Both the position numbers and the translations under genes were made by a program. From an uncultured Lachnospiraceae bacterium (GTDB lineage Bacteria; Bacillota; Clostridia; Lachnospirales; Lachnospiraceae), in assembly GCA_947172645.1 (NCBI GenBank), contig CAMWBY010000004.1, forward strand, positions 62,001 to 126,000: a stretch of 64,000 nucleotides of DNA, given 5' to 3'. The notes beneath the pieces are model-generated. The model was given only the letters and a program-made list of their open reading frames with translations, ran no database searches and was not told where the DNA came from. Below are positions 51,640 through 61,167 of the stretch, one piece after another. Numbering within the stretch: position 1 is the first letter of the stretch; each line of letters starts with the position of its first letter.

Positions 51640-52956
51640 ATGGACTTATACGAGAAAATTGTAAAAGGCGAAGAGAAGCTGTCCCTTGTGGGGCTTGGGT
51701 ATGTGGGAATGCCGATTGCAGTCGCTTTTGCAAAGAAGATTAAAGTCGTGGGATTTGACTTGAACGAGAAGAAAATCGAGCTGTATAAAAATGGCATAGA
51801 CCCGACCAACGAGGTGGGGAACGAGGTGATAGCCAATACTTCGGTGGAGTTTACGGCGGACAGTGAGAAGCTGCGGGAAGCGAAATTCCATATCGTTGCC
51901 GTACCTACGCCGGTCAATGACGACCATACGCCTGACCTGACCCCGGTGGAGGGGGCAAGCCGTATTCTGGGACAAAATTTAGTGAAAGGTTCCGTAGTCG
52001 TATTTGAATCCACCGTCTATCCGGGTGTTACGGAGGAGGTCTGCGTGCCGATTCTGGAGAAAGAATCCGGGTTAAAATGTGGTGTGGATTTCAAGATTGG
52101 CTATTCGCCGGAACGTATCAATCCGGGCGATAAGGTGCACAGGTTGGAAACCATTACGAAGATTGTATCGGGTATGGATGAGGAGACGCTTGATACGGTC
52201 GCTAAAGTCTATGAGCTTGTGGTGGATGCAGGCGTGTACCGGGCGGAATCCATCAAGGTGGCAGAGGCGGCGAAGGTCATTGAGAACAGCCAAAGAGATA
52301 TCAATATTGCGTTTATGAATGAACTTTCCATGATTTTCCATAAGATGGATATAGACACGAAGGCGGTGCTTGAGGCCGCCGGGACGAAGTGGAATTTCCT
52401 GAAATTTATGCCAGGGCTTGTGGGCGGGCACTGCATTGGCGTAGACCCTTATTATCTGACCTACAAGGCGGAGGAATTGGGATACCACTCCCAGATTATT
52501 TTATCCGGGCGCAGAATCAACGACGATATGGGTAAGTACGTGGCAGAGAGCCTTGTGAAAGCGTTAATCAAATCGGATATCCCGGTGAAAAATGCCCGGG
52601 TGGCGATTCTGGGCTTTACGTTCAAGGAGAATTGTCCCGATACGAGAAACACAAAAGTAATCGATATTTACAGAGAATTAGGAGAATATGGGATTTCTCC
52701 GCTTGTGGTTGACCCCGCAGCCGATGCGGAAGAGGCGAAAAGGCTGTACGGTGTGACATTTGCCGCTATGGAAGATATTCAGGATATGGACGCCGTGGTG
52801 ATTGCTGTGGCGCATGATGCGTTTTTAGGCCTTGGCAGGGAGAAAATTAACACATTCTATAACGCTGCGCACAAGCAGAAAGTGTTGCTTGATATCAAAG
52901 GGCTGCTTGACAGAAAAGAGTATCTGACAGAGGACTATCTGTATTGGAGACTGTAA
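51640..52956 (+). CDS. UDP-N-acetylhexosamine 6-dehydrogenase (WbpA/TviB type)
   Basis: A 438-residue NAD-dependent dehydrogenase that oxidises C6 of UDP-GlcNAc or UDP-GalNAc to the uronic acid. The NAD-binding LSLVGLGYVGMPIAVAFA (about 14-31), ESTVYPGVTEEVCVP, and the catalytic Cys265 in VGGHCIGVDPYYLTYKAEEL are clear, with ILGFTFKENCPDTRNTKVID in the C-terminal domain. The protein ends where the next gene begins, overlapping by 13 bases. Together with the C4-epimerase at 54314 it could supply UDP-GalNAcA, as in the TviB/TviC pair of Vi antigen synthesis. Confidence 0.9.
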   Translation: MDLYEKIVKGEEKLSLVGLGYVGMPIAVAFAKKIKVVGFDLNEKKIELYKNGIDPTNEVGNEVIANTSVEFTADSEKLREAKFHIVAVPTPVNDDHTPDLTPVEGASRILGQNLVKGSVVVFESTVYPGVTEEVCVPILEKESGLKCGVDFKIGYSPERINPGDKVHRLETITKIVSGMDEETLDTVAKVYELVVDAGVYRAESIKVAEAAKVIENSQRDINIAFMNELSMIFHKMDIDTKAVLEAAGTKWNFLKFMPGLVGGHCIGVDPYYLTYKAEELGYHSQIILSGRRINDDMGKYVAESLVKALIKSDIPVKNARVAILGFTFKENCPDTRNTKVIDIYRELGEYGISPLVVDPAADAEEAKRLYGVTFAAMEDIQDMDAVVIAVAHDAFLGLGREKINTFYNAAHKQKVLLDIKGLLDRKEYLTEDYLYWRL

Positions 52957-54293
52957 GAAAGAGAAAAAATTTAACTAAATCATGGTGCATCCTTGCGGGC
53001 CTGCTTGGATTTTTTCTGGGGATGCTCGCTCTTTGCGGCGTAGGCGTCTATAACGATTCTGAGCAGTATATCACGATGCATATACACAGGGAACCGTTGT
53101 ATCCCCTGTTTCTGGCATTTTTCCGGGTATTGTGCGGGGACGGCTATCTGACGGTCGTGGCGGTGGCGCAGAATGTGCTTACGGCGGTGGGTATATGGGT
53201 GTTTGCAGAATATATTGCGTCCCATTTTGGCTTGCGGCTATGGGAAGAACTGTTGGTGGTCATGATTCAGCTTGTCCCCCATCTGATGACCAGATATGTG
53301 TCGGCGCTGCATATTTTCCTGGAAAATTCGGTGATGAGCGAGGCGCTTTGCATTCCGTTGTTTCATTTTTTTCTTTATTTTCTGCTGCGCATGTTGTTTG
53401 AAAACAAGCTGCGCGACAGGATACTGGGATTGGTCTTTGCGTTTCTTCTTTCGATGGCCAGAGGACAGATGATGACCACAATCCTTGTATGGATGGTGTT
53501 GCTGCTTGGGCAGATAATATTTCATAAGCGGTACAGGGTATTGTGGGTTCCTGTCGTAGCGGTGGCTATGGTGTTCGGGCTGCGCAGCTTATCGGTCCAT
53601 ATCTACAATTACGGTGTGACAGGATACTTTATGGGGAATACTTATGGACAGGTTAACACGCTGACCAATGTGATTTATGCCTGTGATAAGGAGGATGGAG
53701 AGGTATTCGAAGAAGGAAGCCTGGAACGGGAGTTTTTTGAGCGTTTTTACGCCGAGGCGGACGCCATGGAGGCGAACTATAAGTATGGGGGCGACACCTT
53801 TGCCGAGCGGGCGGGGCACTTGGAAGAGTACCATGATAAGTTGAAGTTTGACATTCTGGAAGCTGATATGTCGGCTTATTATTTCGGGCTTGGCGAAGTA
53901 GATTATTACCAGCAAAGCAGTATGTCGGACGAGATGGCGGGCAGGATGTTGGTAAAGCTTCTTCCCGTCTGCTTCGGGCAATGGCTGTATGATTACGTAT
54001 TGCTGTGCGTGAACGGATTTGTCAGGAGCATAGCGGTGGTGCATCCGCTTATCAGCCCGTTGGCATTGTTGATTTATGTGGCGGCAGCGGCGCTTGCCGT
54101 CTGGCAGATATGGCGAAAGAAAGAGAGTGATGCGGCGTGGGTCATGGGAGTGGCTTTTCTGTTTATTGCGGCCAATGTCTGCGCCACGTCGATTACAATT
54201 ATGTGTCTGTCACGCTATATGATTTATGGATTTTCGCTGTTTTATACGGCAGGTTTTTTGCTTGTGAGAAAAGTGTATGGAGGGAATTACTAA
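52944..54293 (+). CDS. Multi-spanning membrane protein, function unknown
   Basis: A 449-residue protein from a TTG start with AGAGGA upstream, overlapping the dehydrogenase gene by 13 bases. About eleven membrane segments are present. The first outer loop reads VGVYNDSEQYITMHIHREPL, acidic residues after membrane segment 1, then YPLFLAFFRVLCGDGYLTVV: a layout like bacterial GT-C or polymerase proteins. A mid-protein outer loop (about 240-320) is acidic. It is inserted between the dehydrogenase and its partner epimerase. No named family is certain. Confidence 0.6.
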   Translation: METVRKRKNLTKSWCILAGLLGFFLGMLALCGVGVYNDSEQYITMHIHREPLYPLFLAFFRVLCGDGYLTVVAVAQNVLTAVGIWVFAEYIASHFGLRLWEELLVVMIQLVPHLMTRYVSALHIFLENSVMSEALCIPLFHFFLYFLLRMLFENKLRDRILGLVFAFLLSMARGQMMTTILVWMVLLLGQIIFHKRYRVLWVPVVAVAMVFGLRSLSVHIYNYGVTGYFMGNTYGQVNTLTNVIYACDKEDGEVFEEGSLEREFFERFYAEADAMEANYKYGGDTFAERAGHLEEYHDKLKFDILEADMSAYYFGLGEVDYYQQSSMSDEMAGRMLVKLLPVCFGQWLYDYVLLCVNGFVRSIAVVHPLISPLALLIYVAAAALAVWQIWRKKESDAAWVMGVAFLFIAANVCATSITIMCLSRYMIYGFSLFYTAGFLLVRKVYGGNY

Positions 54294-54313
54294 GAAGGAG
54301 GCAGCTTAAGGCA

Positions 54314-55291
54314 ATGGGATACAGGAATATTGCGTTTGATAAACAAAGTACGTTTCTGGTGGGCGGCGGAGCCGGGTTTATCGGCTCCAACATCTGCGAG
54401 GCGTTGATTGACATGGGTTATACCGTGAGGTGCTTAGACGATTTGTCCACCGGAAAATATGAGAATATCGAGCATTTAGCGGAAAATGAAAGGTTTACCT
54501 TTATCAAAGGAGATATTAGGAACCTGGATACTTGCATGGAGGCCACTAAGGGTGTGGACTACGTGCTCAACCAGGCGGCATGGGGCAGTGTGCCCCGCAG
54601 TATTGAGATGCCGCTTTTGTATGAGGAAATCAATATACGCGGCACATTGAATATGATGGAAGCGGCCCGGGTATGCGGCGTCAAGAAGTTCGTCTATGCA
54701 TCCAGTTCATCCGTCTATGGCGACTCTCCTACACTTCCGAAGAAAGAGGGACAGGAAGGGCATGTGATTTCTCCCTATGCGCTGACGAAGAAGGTGGATG
54801 AGGAGTACGGACGGCTGTATAAGGAGCTGTATGGCCTTGACACTTACGGCCTGCGGTATTTCAATGTATTCGGGCGCAGGCAGAATCCGGAAGGGATGTA
54901 TGCGGCGGTTATTCCGAAGTTTTTGAAGCAGCTTCTGCATGACGAAGCGCCGACCATCAATGGGGACGGCCAGCAGTCCAGGGATTTTACTTATATTGAC
55001 AATGTCATTGAGGCGAATCTGCGGGCGTGCCATGCTTCCGGCGAGGCGGCGGGGCAGGCGTTTAATATCGGGGCGGGCGGCAGGCTTTTCCTGAACGACG
55101 TCTACAAGTATCTCTGCAAGGCCCTTGGCAAGGAGATAGAGCCGGTTTATGGCCCGGCACGCAAGGGTGACGTGCGAGATTCCAATGCAGATATCAGCAA
55201 GGCGAAGGAACTGCTTGGCTATGACCCGGAATATGATTTCGAGCGGGGCATTGCACTGGCGATTGACTGGTACAAAGAAAACCTGAGGTAA
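54314..55291 (+). CDS. UDP-HexNAc(A) C4-epimerase (WbpP/TviC type)
   Basis: A 325-residue extended SDR; the ATG at 54314 is chosen because AAGGAGG lies 12 bases upstream and the family begins near here. The NAD-binding VGGGAGFIGSNICEALIDMG (about 16-35) and NQAAWGSVPRSIEMP, whose short AWGSVPRS form marks the WbpP/TviC group, are visible. So are SSSSVYGDSP and the catalytic Tyr/Lys in SPYALTKK. It interconverts UDP-GlcNAc/GalNAc or their uronic acids, providing galacto-configured sugars to the pathway. It follows the unknown membrane protein by 20 bases. Confidence 0.9.
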   Translation: MGYRNIAFDKQSTFLVGGGAGFIGSNICEALIDMGYTVRCLDDLSTGKYENIEHLAENERFTFIKGDIRNLDTCMEATKGVDYVLNQAAWGSVPRSIEMPLLYEEINIRGTLNMMEAARVCGVKKFVYASSSSVYGDSPTLPKKEGQEGHVISPYALTKKVDEEYGRLYKELYGLDTYGLRYFNVFGRRQNPEGMYAAVIPKFLKQLLHDEAPTINGDGQQSRDFTYIDNVIEANLRACHASGEAAGQAFNIGAGGRLFLNDVYKYLCKALGKEIEPVYGPARKGDVRDSNADISKAKELLGYDPEYDFERGIALAIDWYKENLR

Positions 55292-55308
55292 ATGCCGGGA
55301 GACAGGGA

Positions 55309-56235
55309 ATGGAGTTTACACTTGGCGGGTATCGCGTGCAGATAGCGCGGGAATATGAAATTGACGGCACGATGCCGAAAATATATAATGCACAGGGGCA
55401 GCCTCTTGAGACCTATTTCATTAAAAACAGGCATTCAAGACATGCCCCTTTTGGGCATGAGGGAAAATATTTCTTTTGGGACCGTTATAATTACGGACTT
55501 GACACCCATTTCTATGGGCCGGAGTCCATGGCGAGGCCGCTTGGCAGACCCACAGTCAAATATGGTATGCTGACGGAATCCCGCACAATTGTGCCGCAGG
55601 ACTATGAGGTGTTCCACAAGCACAGAGGTCTGGAAAAAGAGTTCCGTTATATCTTTACCTATGATGAAAAAATCCTGGATGAATTGGAGAACGCCAGGTT
55701 TTATCCTGTTGCGGCGGGGATATGGAACCGTAGGATGCGGGACGGGCTCTGCCGGGAGAAGGACAGGGACTTGTCGATTCTGTCCTCCGACAAGGTGATG
55801 TGCGAGCTGCACAAGTTTCGTTTGGAGCTTGCCAGGATGTGCAAAAAAGAGCGGTTGGCGGATACTTATGGGAAATTTGACGGCGGGAGCTATGTGGAAA
55901 GCGTAGACGAGACGTTAGACCGTTATCGCTTTTCCATTGTGATAGAGAATAATGTTTCCGATTATTATTTTTCCGAGCGTCTTACGAGCTGTTTCGCTGC
56001 CCAGACAATCCCGGTATATTTGGGAGCGCGCAAAATATCGGAATTTTTCAATACGGACGGTATGATTCTGTTGGAAAAGCCTGACCTTGGAGAAGCGAAA
56101 CAGAAAATAAAGGAATGCACGCGGGAAACATATGAAGAGAGGATTTGCGCGGTGCTTGACAATTACAACAGAGTACAAGAGTATGTGAATATGCAGGATT
56201 ATCTGTATGAGCACTATTTGGGGGCACGGAATTAA
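55309..56235 (+). CDS. GT10 fucosyltransferase-like protein
   Basis: A 308-residue protein whose C-terminal half shows the family 10 alpha-1,3-fucosyltransferase core: YRFSIVIENNVSDYYFSERL (about 206-225), then TIPVYLGARKISEFFN. This is the GDP-sugar-binding part, with its conserved Glu and the Y-F-SER-L turn. The N-terminal half is less conserved but of normal size. It would add L-fucose or a related deoxysugar to GlcNAc- or GalNAc-type residues. No GDP-fucose synthesis genes are in the window, so either fucose comes from elsewhere or another donor is used. Confidence 0.8.
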   Translation: MEFTLGGYRVQIAREYEIDGTMPKIYNAQGQPLETYFIKNRHSRHAPFGHEGKYFFWDRYNYGLDTHFYGPESMARPLGRPTVKYGMLTESRTIVPQDYEVFHKHRGLEKEFRYIFTYDEKILDELENARFYPVAAGIWNRRMRDGLCREKDRDLSILSSDKVMCELHKFRLELARMCKKERLADTYGKFDGGSYVESVDETLDRYRFSIVIENNVSDYYFSERLTSCFAAQTIPVYLGARKISEFFNTDGMILLEKPDLGEAKQKIKECTRETYEERICAVLDNYNRVQEYVNMQDYLYEHYLGARN

Positions 56236-56272
56236 ACTGGGGCAAAAAAAACGCTCCGGCATGGAGGTAAAG

Positions 56273-57193
56273 ATGAAATATAAGGTAGTGGTATTCGGCG
56301 TAAAGGATACATCCGAAAATATCGTGAGTTTTATTACGGAGCAGATTTGCCCGGTGGATTTGGTCATTACAATCAGCCCGGAGGTGACGAAGAAAAATCA
56401 GGTATCAGGGTATAAGGGGCTGTCTGTGCTGACGGAGAGATATGGCATTCCGGTGCATGAGGCGGACAGCTATTTCCTGACGGATGACAAGACACAGAAG
56501 TTTATGCAGGAAAATGAATTTGATATCGGTATTTCGATGGGATGGCAGAGGCTGATTCCTAAGTCGGTGTTGGACTGCTTTCAGTACGGGATTTATGGTT
56601 TTCATGGCAACTGCGGCTATCTGCCTTTTGGCAGGGGACGTTCGCCGCTTAACTGGTCCATCATCCTGGGGGACACGCGGTTTAATCTGAACATGTTCCG
56701 CTATGACGAGAAGGCGGACAGTCCTAATGTATTTGCCACGGAGATGTTTTCTATTACGCCCCACGATGATATCAGGACGGCGCAATATAAGAATATGATT
56801 TGTTCGAAGAACCTGATACGTAAGCTGCTTAAGGCCTATGAGGCGGATAATATCGTGATTCACACCGATTCAAAGGATTATGATTGTTGGTATCATAAGC
56901 GCACGGCGGCCGACGGCAAGATTGATTTCCGCGCTAGGACAAGGGATATTTATAACTTAATCCGGGGCGTTGCAGCTCCTTTTCCGGGGGCATACGCCAT
57001 GGCGGGACAGGATAAAGTGACCGTGTGGGAGGCCCATCCTTTTGACGAGATGATTGATTTCTCCGCCTATGCGCCTGGAGAGGTGGTCGATATATTTGAC
57101 GGAAAACTGGTGGTGCGCACGGTGGACGGTTCCCTCCTGATTGACAGGTACGAGTGCGAGAGGCAGATTGTTGTGGGAGATGTATTGGAGTAA
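56273..57193 (+). CDS. Formyltransferase-like protein, candidate sugar N-formyltransferase
   Basis: A 306-residue protein starting at the ATG 56273, which follows GGAGG by 5 bases. It resembles methionyl-tRNA/ArnA-type formyltransferases: KYKVVVFGVKDTSENIVSF, DIGISMGWQRLIPKSVL, then GFHGNCGYLPFGRGRSPLNW and a conserved-type Asp further on. The catalytic His is present in GFH, but the Asn of the usual N-x-H is Gly here. It would transfer a formyl group from formyl-tetrahydrofolate to the amine of a dTDP- or UDP-amino sugar; the WecE and PglE products are candidates. A non-formyl acyl group is possible, given the changed motif. Confidence 0.7.
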   Translation: MKYKVVVFGVKDTSENIVSFITEQICPVDLVITISPEVTKKNQVSGYKGLSVLTERYGIPVHEADSYFLTDDKTQKFMQENEFDIGISMGWQRLIPKSVLDCFQYGIYGFHGNCGYLPFGRGRSPLNWSIILGDTRFNLNMFRYDEKADSPNVFATEMFSITPHDDIRTAQYKNMICSKNLIRKLLKAYEADNIVIHTDSKDYDCWYHKRTAADGKIDFRARTRDIYNLIRGVAAPFPGAYAMAGQDKVTVWEAHPFDEMIDFSAYAPGEVVDIFDGKLVVRTVDGSLLIDRYECERQIVVGDVLE

Positions 57194-57226
57194 GAAGTGT
57201 GCCCACGAAGGCGGAAAGGCAAAGTC

Positions 57227-58363
57227 ATGGCAGAGGCAATCAGGGTACTGCACGTGCTTGGCGGAGTAGGTTTAGGCGGCGCGGAGAGCAGGATTATGGA
57301 TTTGTACCGTCAGATGGATCGCAGCGAGATACAATTTGATTTTCTGGTGCATCAAAATGACACAAGCGTCAGGAAACCGCAGTTTTATGACGAGGAAATA
57401 GAGCGGCTGGGCGGGAAGATTTATATGCTGCCTAAGTTTAAGGTATATAATTATTTTGCATATAAAAAGGCAGTGCAGGAGTTTTTTGCCTGTCACCGTG
57501 AATTTCGGGTCGTGCAGGGGCATATGACCAGCACCGCAGGGATATACCTGCCGATTGCGAAGAAAAGCGGCGTGCATATTACGGTGGCGCATTCCAGGAA
57601 TGCCGGCGTAGATAAGGGGCTTAAAGGCATTGCGACGAAATTTTTCAGGTGGAATCTGGTGAAGAAGGCGGATGTGTGCTTCGCCTGTTCTAAGCTTGCA
57701 GGGACAGACGTATTTGGGGAAGAAGCGGTGCGTCTGGGCAAGGTGAAAATAATCCACAACGCCATAGATGTTGAAAGGTTCCGTTTTCATCCCGGAAAAC
57801 GGGAGGAAATGAGGAAGCGTCTCGGCATCGGAGGACAATTGGTATTGGGGCATGTGGGACGTTTTAATTACCAGAAGAACCATCCTTATCTCATAGACAT
57901 TTTTGCGAAGCTATGCACAATTGTGCCGGACGCAGTGCTTCTTTTGTTGGGCGAGGGCCCTGACCGGGAGAAAATAGAGGAGAAGTGCTGTGCCCTTGGC
58001 ATTTCGGAGAGAGTGAAATTTCTGGGTAACCAGAGGCGGCCGGAAGACTATTATCAGGCTATGGACGTGTTTGTCCTGCCTTCCTTCTTTGAGGGGCTTC
58101 CGGGGGTTTTGGTGGAAGCGCAGGCGGCGGGGCTTAGATGTTTCGTGTCGGATACGGTCACGCGGGAAGCGGCTGCCACGGATTTGGTTACGTACCTTGG
58201 TATCGGCGAGGAACCGCAGGTGTGGGCGCAGGAAATTGCGGCTGCGGCTTCTTATGAGCGTACTGCGACAGAAGATATCATGAAGGCTGCGGGATTCGAT
58301 GTGGCGGCGCAGGCGGCAGGCTACCGTCTGTTTTACCAAAAGGGGGACTGTTCCAGGTTATGA
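57227..58363 (+). CDS. Glycosyltransferase family 4
   Basis: A 378-residue GT-B enzyme from the ATG 57227 (GGAAAGG 7 bases upstream; a further in-frame start at 57197 lacks a good site). IRVLHVLGGVGLGGAESRIM opens the acceptor domain. VLGHVGRFNYQKNHPYLIDI and PSFFEGLPGVLVEAQAAGLR (E-x7-E) form the donor site. The sequence resembles EpsF/CapH-like transferases of Firmicute exopolysaccharide loci. It overlaps the next transferase gene by 4 bases, so the two probably act in succession on the same chain. Confidence 0.9.
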   Translation: MAEAIRVLHVLGGVGLGGAESRIMDLYRQMDRSEIQFDFLVHQNDTSVRKPQFYDEEIERLGGKIYMLPKFKVYNYFAYKKAVQEFFACHREFRVVQGHMTSTAGIYLPIAKKSGVHITVAHSRNAGVDKGLKGIATKFFRWNLVKKADVCFACSKLAGTDVFGEEAVRLGKVKIIHNAIDVERFRFHPGKREEMRKRLGIGGQLVLGHVGRFNYQKNHPYLIDIFAKLCTIVPDAVLLLLGEGPDREKIEEKCCALGISERVKFLGNQRRPEDYYQAMDVFVLPSFFEGLPGVLVEAQAAGLRCFVSDTVTREAAATDLVTYLGIGEEPQVWAQEIAAAASYERTATEDIMKAAGFDVAAQAAGYRLFYQKGDCSRL

Positions 58364-59472
58364 AAAAATTGTTGTTGATTGTACCTTCTCTGCATCAGGG
58401 AGGATTGGAAAAAGTATGTGCGGCTACAGCAAGGCTCATGCAGCCATATTTTGATGTGAGAATAGCCGTTTTTGATTCGCGAAACGTGGCCTACGATATC
58501 AAGGGTATTCCGGTTGCCGATTTGCGGCTTCCCAGCCGTCCGGATAAGCTCGGGAAAGTGATTAATGTATGGAAGCGTGGATGGAAGCTGCGCAGGATAA
58601 AGAAAAAAGAGAAGATTGACATTGCCTACAGCTTCGGCCCTACGGCGAATCTTGCGAATATCGCCTCCGGGGGCAAGGCCGAGAAGTGGCTCGGCATCCG
58701 CAGCTACATGGACATGGGCAACCCGAAGCAGATTCGGCTTTTCTGTGCCTGTGCGGACAGGGTGGTATGTTGTTCGGATACGATTTGCCGTGAGGTAAGG
58801 CAGAAATATCGCTGTGATAAGGCGGTTTCCCTGAATAACCCTTTTGACTTACAGGAGGTGAAGGGTTTGTCTGAGCAGGAAGAAGCCCAACTTCCGTGGG
58901 ATGAGGGCCGTATTCTCATCTCAATGGGACGGGAGGATGCCGTGAAAGGATTCTGGCACTTAATGAAGGGATTCTCATTGGTGCATAAGAGGCTGCCCGA
59001 CACAAAGCTGATGATTATCGGGAAAGGGGATTTTGCACCCTATAAGGAGTTGGCGCACAACCTTGGGATTGACAGTGAAGTGTATTTTACAGGATTAAAG
59101 AAGAATCCCTATCCGTATCTGAAAAAGGGCGCGCTGTATGTCCTGACTTCTTATTATGAGGGCTTTCCCAACGCCATGGTGGAGGCGATGTCCATGGGGC
59201 TTCCCGTGATTGCCACGGACTGTATGACAGGCCCCAGGGAAATATTGGAAGACAAGTATGGCATCCTGATTCCGAATATGAGCAAAGAGGAAGATTTCGA
59301 CCCGGCCCATATAATGGAGGAAGATAAGAACCTGGCACAGGAAATCACATCGCTTTTGGAGAATGAGGAGAAGATGTCCCATTACCGCAAGATGGCATTG
59401 CAGCGTGCAGGGGAATACACGGCGGAGTCCTATATTGAGAAAATATGCAGTTGGGCGAAAGTTGACTGCTAG
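58360..59472 (+). CDS. Glycosyltransferase family 4
   Basis: A 370-residue GT-B enzyme beginning MKKLLLIVPSLHQGGLEKV. It has RILISMGREDAVKGFWHLMK at the start of the donor domain and SYYEGFPNAMVEAMSMGLPV (E-x7-E) in the catalytic region, followed by ATDCMTGPREIL. This type is close to PglJ/PglH-like HexNAc or Gal transferases. It is translationally coupled to the preceding GT4 by an ATGA overlap. Acceptor and sugar cannot be told. Confidence 0.9.
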   Translation: MKKLLLIVPSLHQGGLEKVCAATARLMQPYFDVRIAVFDSRNVAYDIKGIPVADLRLPSRPDKLGKVINVWKRGWKLRRIKKKEKIDIAYSFGPTANLANIASGGKAEKWLGIRSYMDMGNPKQIRLFCACADRVVCCSDTICREVRQKYRCDKAVSLNNPFDLQEVKGLSEQEEAQLPWDEGRILISMGREDAVKGFWHLMKGFSLVHKRLPDTKLMIIGKGDFAPYKELAHNLGIDSEVYFTGLKKNPYPYLKKGALYVLTSYYEGFPNAMVEAMSMGLPVIATDCMTGPREILEDKYGILIPNMSKEEDFDPAHIMEEDKNLAQEITSLLENEEKMSHYRKMALQRAGEYTAESYIEKICSWAKVDC

Positions 59473-59499
59473 TAAGTACAGAGGAAAAGAACAGAGTCT

Positions 59500-61167
59500 A
59501 TGGAGAAACTGACAAATCATAAATTTCAGATGCCGCAGAAGAGGCAGTTGTATATTTTAATTCCCTTTGCCTTATTTTATACCGCTGCCGGAATGCTTGG
59601 GCAGCTTGAGAAAGCATCCAAACTGGGGATGCTCCATAATCTTGGCAGAGGGATTGCATGGCTGCTTTGCAGCTATTGTATTTTGCTTGGACTGTGTATG
59701 GTTATCTCTGCGGGCGGCCATGGCTTAAAAAAGGATAACGGGGCGTCGGCAGGAAAAAGGAGACCGGGGAGATGGTACGTATATGTGCTTTTCACCTTGA
59801 CATGCCTGGCTTGTTATCTGCCGTACTTTCTCATGTATTATCCCACGTGGCTGAACAATGATGCCGTGTGGCAGATTGAGCAGGCTCTCGGGCTTGTGCC
59901 GGGTTCCAACCACCATCCATACTTTCATACGCTATTACTGAAATATCTGTTTCTTATCGGTTATAAGCTGTCCGGCAGCTATACGGGCGGTGCGGCTTTC
60001 TATACTTTTTTCCAGGTACTTATTATGGCCATGGTGTTTGGCTTTCTTCTCTACCAACTATACAAGAGAGGGACGCGCCCGGCCTGGCTTTTTTTGGCGC
60101 TTCTTTTTTATGCGGTATTGCCGATTAACGGATTGCTTACCATCTGCATGGGAAAAGATGAATTTTTCACGGCCTCCCTTGTGCTTTTTGCATGGGCGAC
60201 AGTGGAATGGAATCTGGATGGAGAAGAAGCACAGGACATACAGAATGGCAGGAAAATTAGCAGGAGCTGCATCTTTAGATGGATAATGTACTTTGCGATT
60301 GGTTTATTGTTATGTCTGCTTCGAAGCAACGGTATTTTCATTTTCCTGGGAACCGCTTTTTTCCTGTTGCTTGCCAGAAAGAGGAAAGGGAAATTTCCGC
60401 TACGGACTTTTCTGTGCGTGGCGGCTGTGATACTATGTTATCTGGTTTACAAGGGTCCGGTGCTCCATGGGCTGCATGTGGAGCCGCCGGATACCATCGA
60501 GGGACTGACCATGCCCACACAGCATATATTATGCGCATATCTGAAAGGCGGGACGCTCACGGAGGAGGATATCGCCATGATTGACGAGGTGGTTCCGGCG
60601 GAGGAAGTGGGAGAGTATTATAATCCCTGGCTGTTTGATATCGTCAAGAATTTTATCCGCAGCGAGGGCAACCAACAGGTGATTGCGGACAATAAGTGGG
60701 AATACTTTAAGCTTTGGTTCAGGGTAGGGCTGCACAGCCCGTTGCAGTATCTGGTGGCGGAGGTCAGGCAGACGGCGGGTTATTGGGCATATGATGTGAA
60801 GGATTACGAGTATGTCTATGGGGATTATTACATGGTGGACAATCCTTTTGGCATGACAACCGAGAGGAAGCTTTTTTCTTATGACGCGGAGCTTGCCATG
60901 CATGATTTCCTGATGTGGTTCCGCGACCTTTATAATAAGGTATGGAGCCTGGGATTAAATACGTGGCTTATGGTGTTTGGGATTGCCTATATGGCATACC
61001 ACGGGCGCAGTGTGCTTGTCTATGTCCCTTTTATTATGATGCTCGCGACGCTTCTCCTTGCGGCGCCGGTGTACAATGAGTTTCGGTATGCATACGGGCT
61101 GTTTGTGGCCCTTCCGCTTTTGTTGAGTTATAGTTTCAGGAGAGATACGGATGAAAAAATGGTGTAA
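59500..61167 (+). CDS. DUF6020-like membrane protein, possible outer-face glycosyltransferase
   Basis: A 555-residue protein with about twelve membrane segments. The landmarks are MYYPTWLNNDAVWQIEQ, SNHHPYFHTLLLKYLF and ICMGKDEFFTASLVLF, the same three signatures seen in the protein at 40885, so the two belong to one family. A large outer loop (about 335-465) lies before the last segments. The SGNH-like gene overlaps its end by 17 bases, suggesting that they work together. Transfer of a lipid-linked sugar on the outer face is inferred from family layout only. Confidence 0.65.
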   Translation: MEKLTNHKFQMPQKRQLYILIPFALFYTAAGMLGQLEKASKLGMLHNLGRGIAWLLCSYCILLGLCMVISAGGHGLKKDNGASAGKRRPGRWYVYVLFTLTCLACYLPYFLMYYPTWLNNDAVWQIEQALGLVPGSNHHPYFHTLLLKYLFLIGYKLSGSYTGGAAFYTFFQVLIMAMVFGFLLYQLYKRGTRPAWLFLALLFYAVLPINGLLTICMGKDEFFTASLVLFAWATVEWNLDGEEAQDIQNGRKISRSCIFRWIMYFAIGLLLCLLRSNGIFIFLGTAFFLLLARKRKGKFPLRTFLCVAAVILCYLVYKGPVLHGLHVEPPDTIEGLTMPTQHILCAYLKGGTLTEEDIAMIDEVVPAEEVGEYYNPWLFDIVKNFIRSEGNQQVIADNKWEYFKLWFRVGLHSPLQYLVAEVRQTAGYWAYDVKDYEYVYGDYYMVDNPFGMTTERKLFSYDAELAMHDFLMWFRDLYNKVWSLGLNTWLMVFGIAYMAYHGRSVLVYVPFIMMLATLLLAAPVYNEFRYAYGLFVALPLLLSYSFRRDTDEKMV

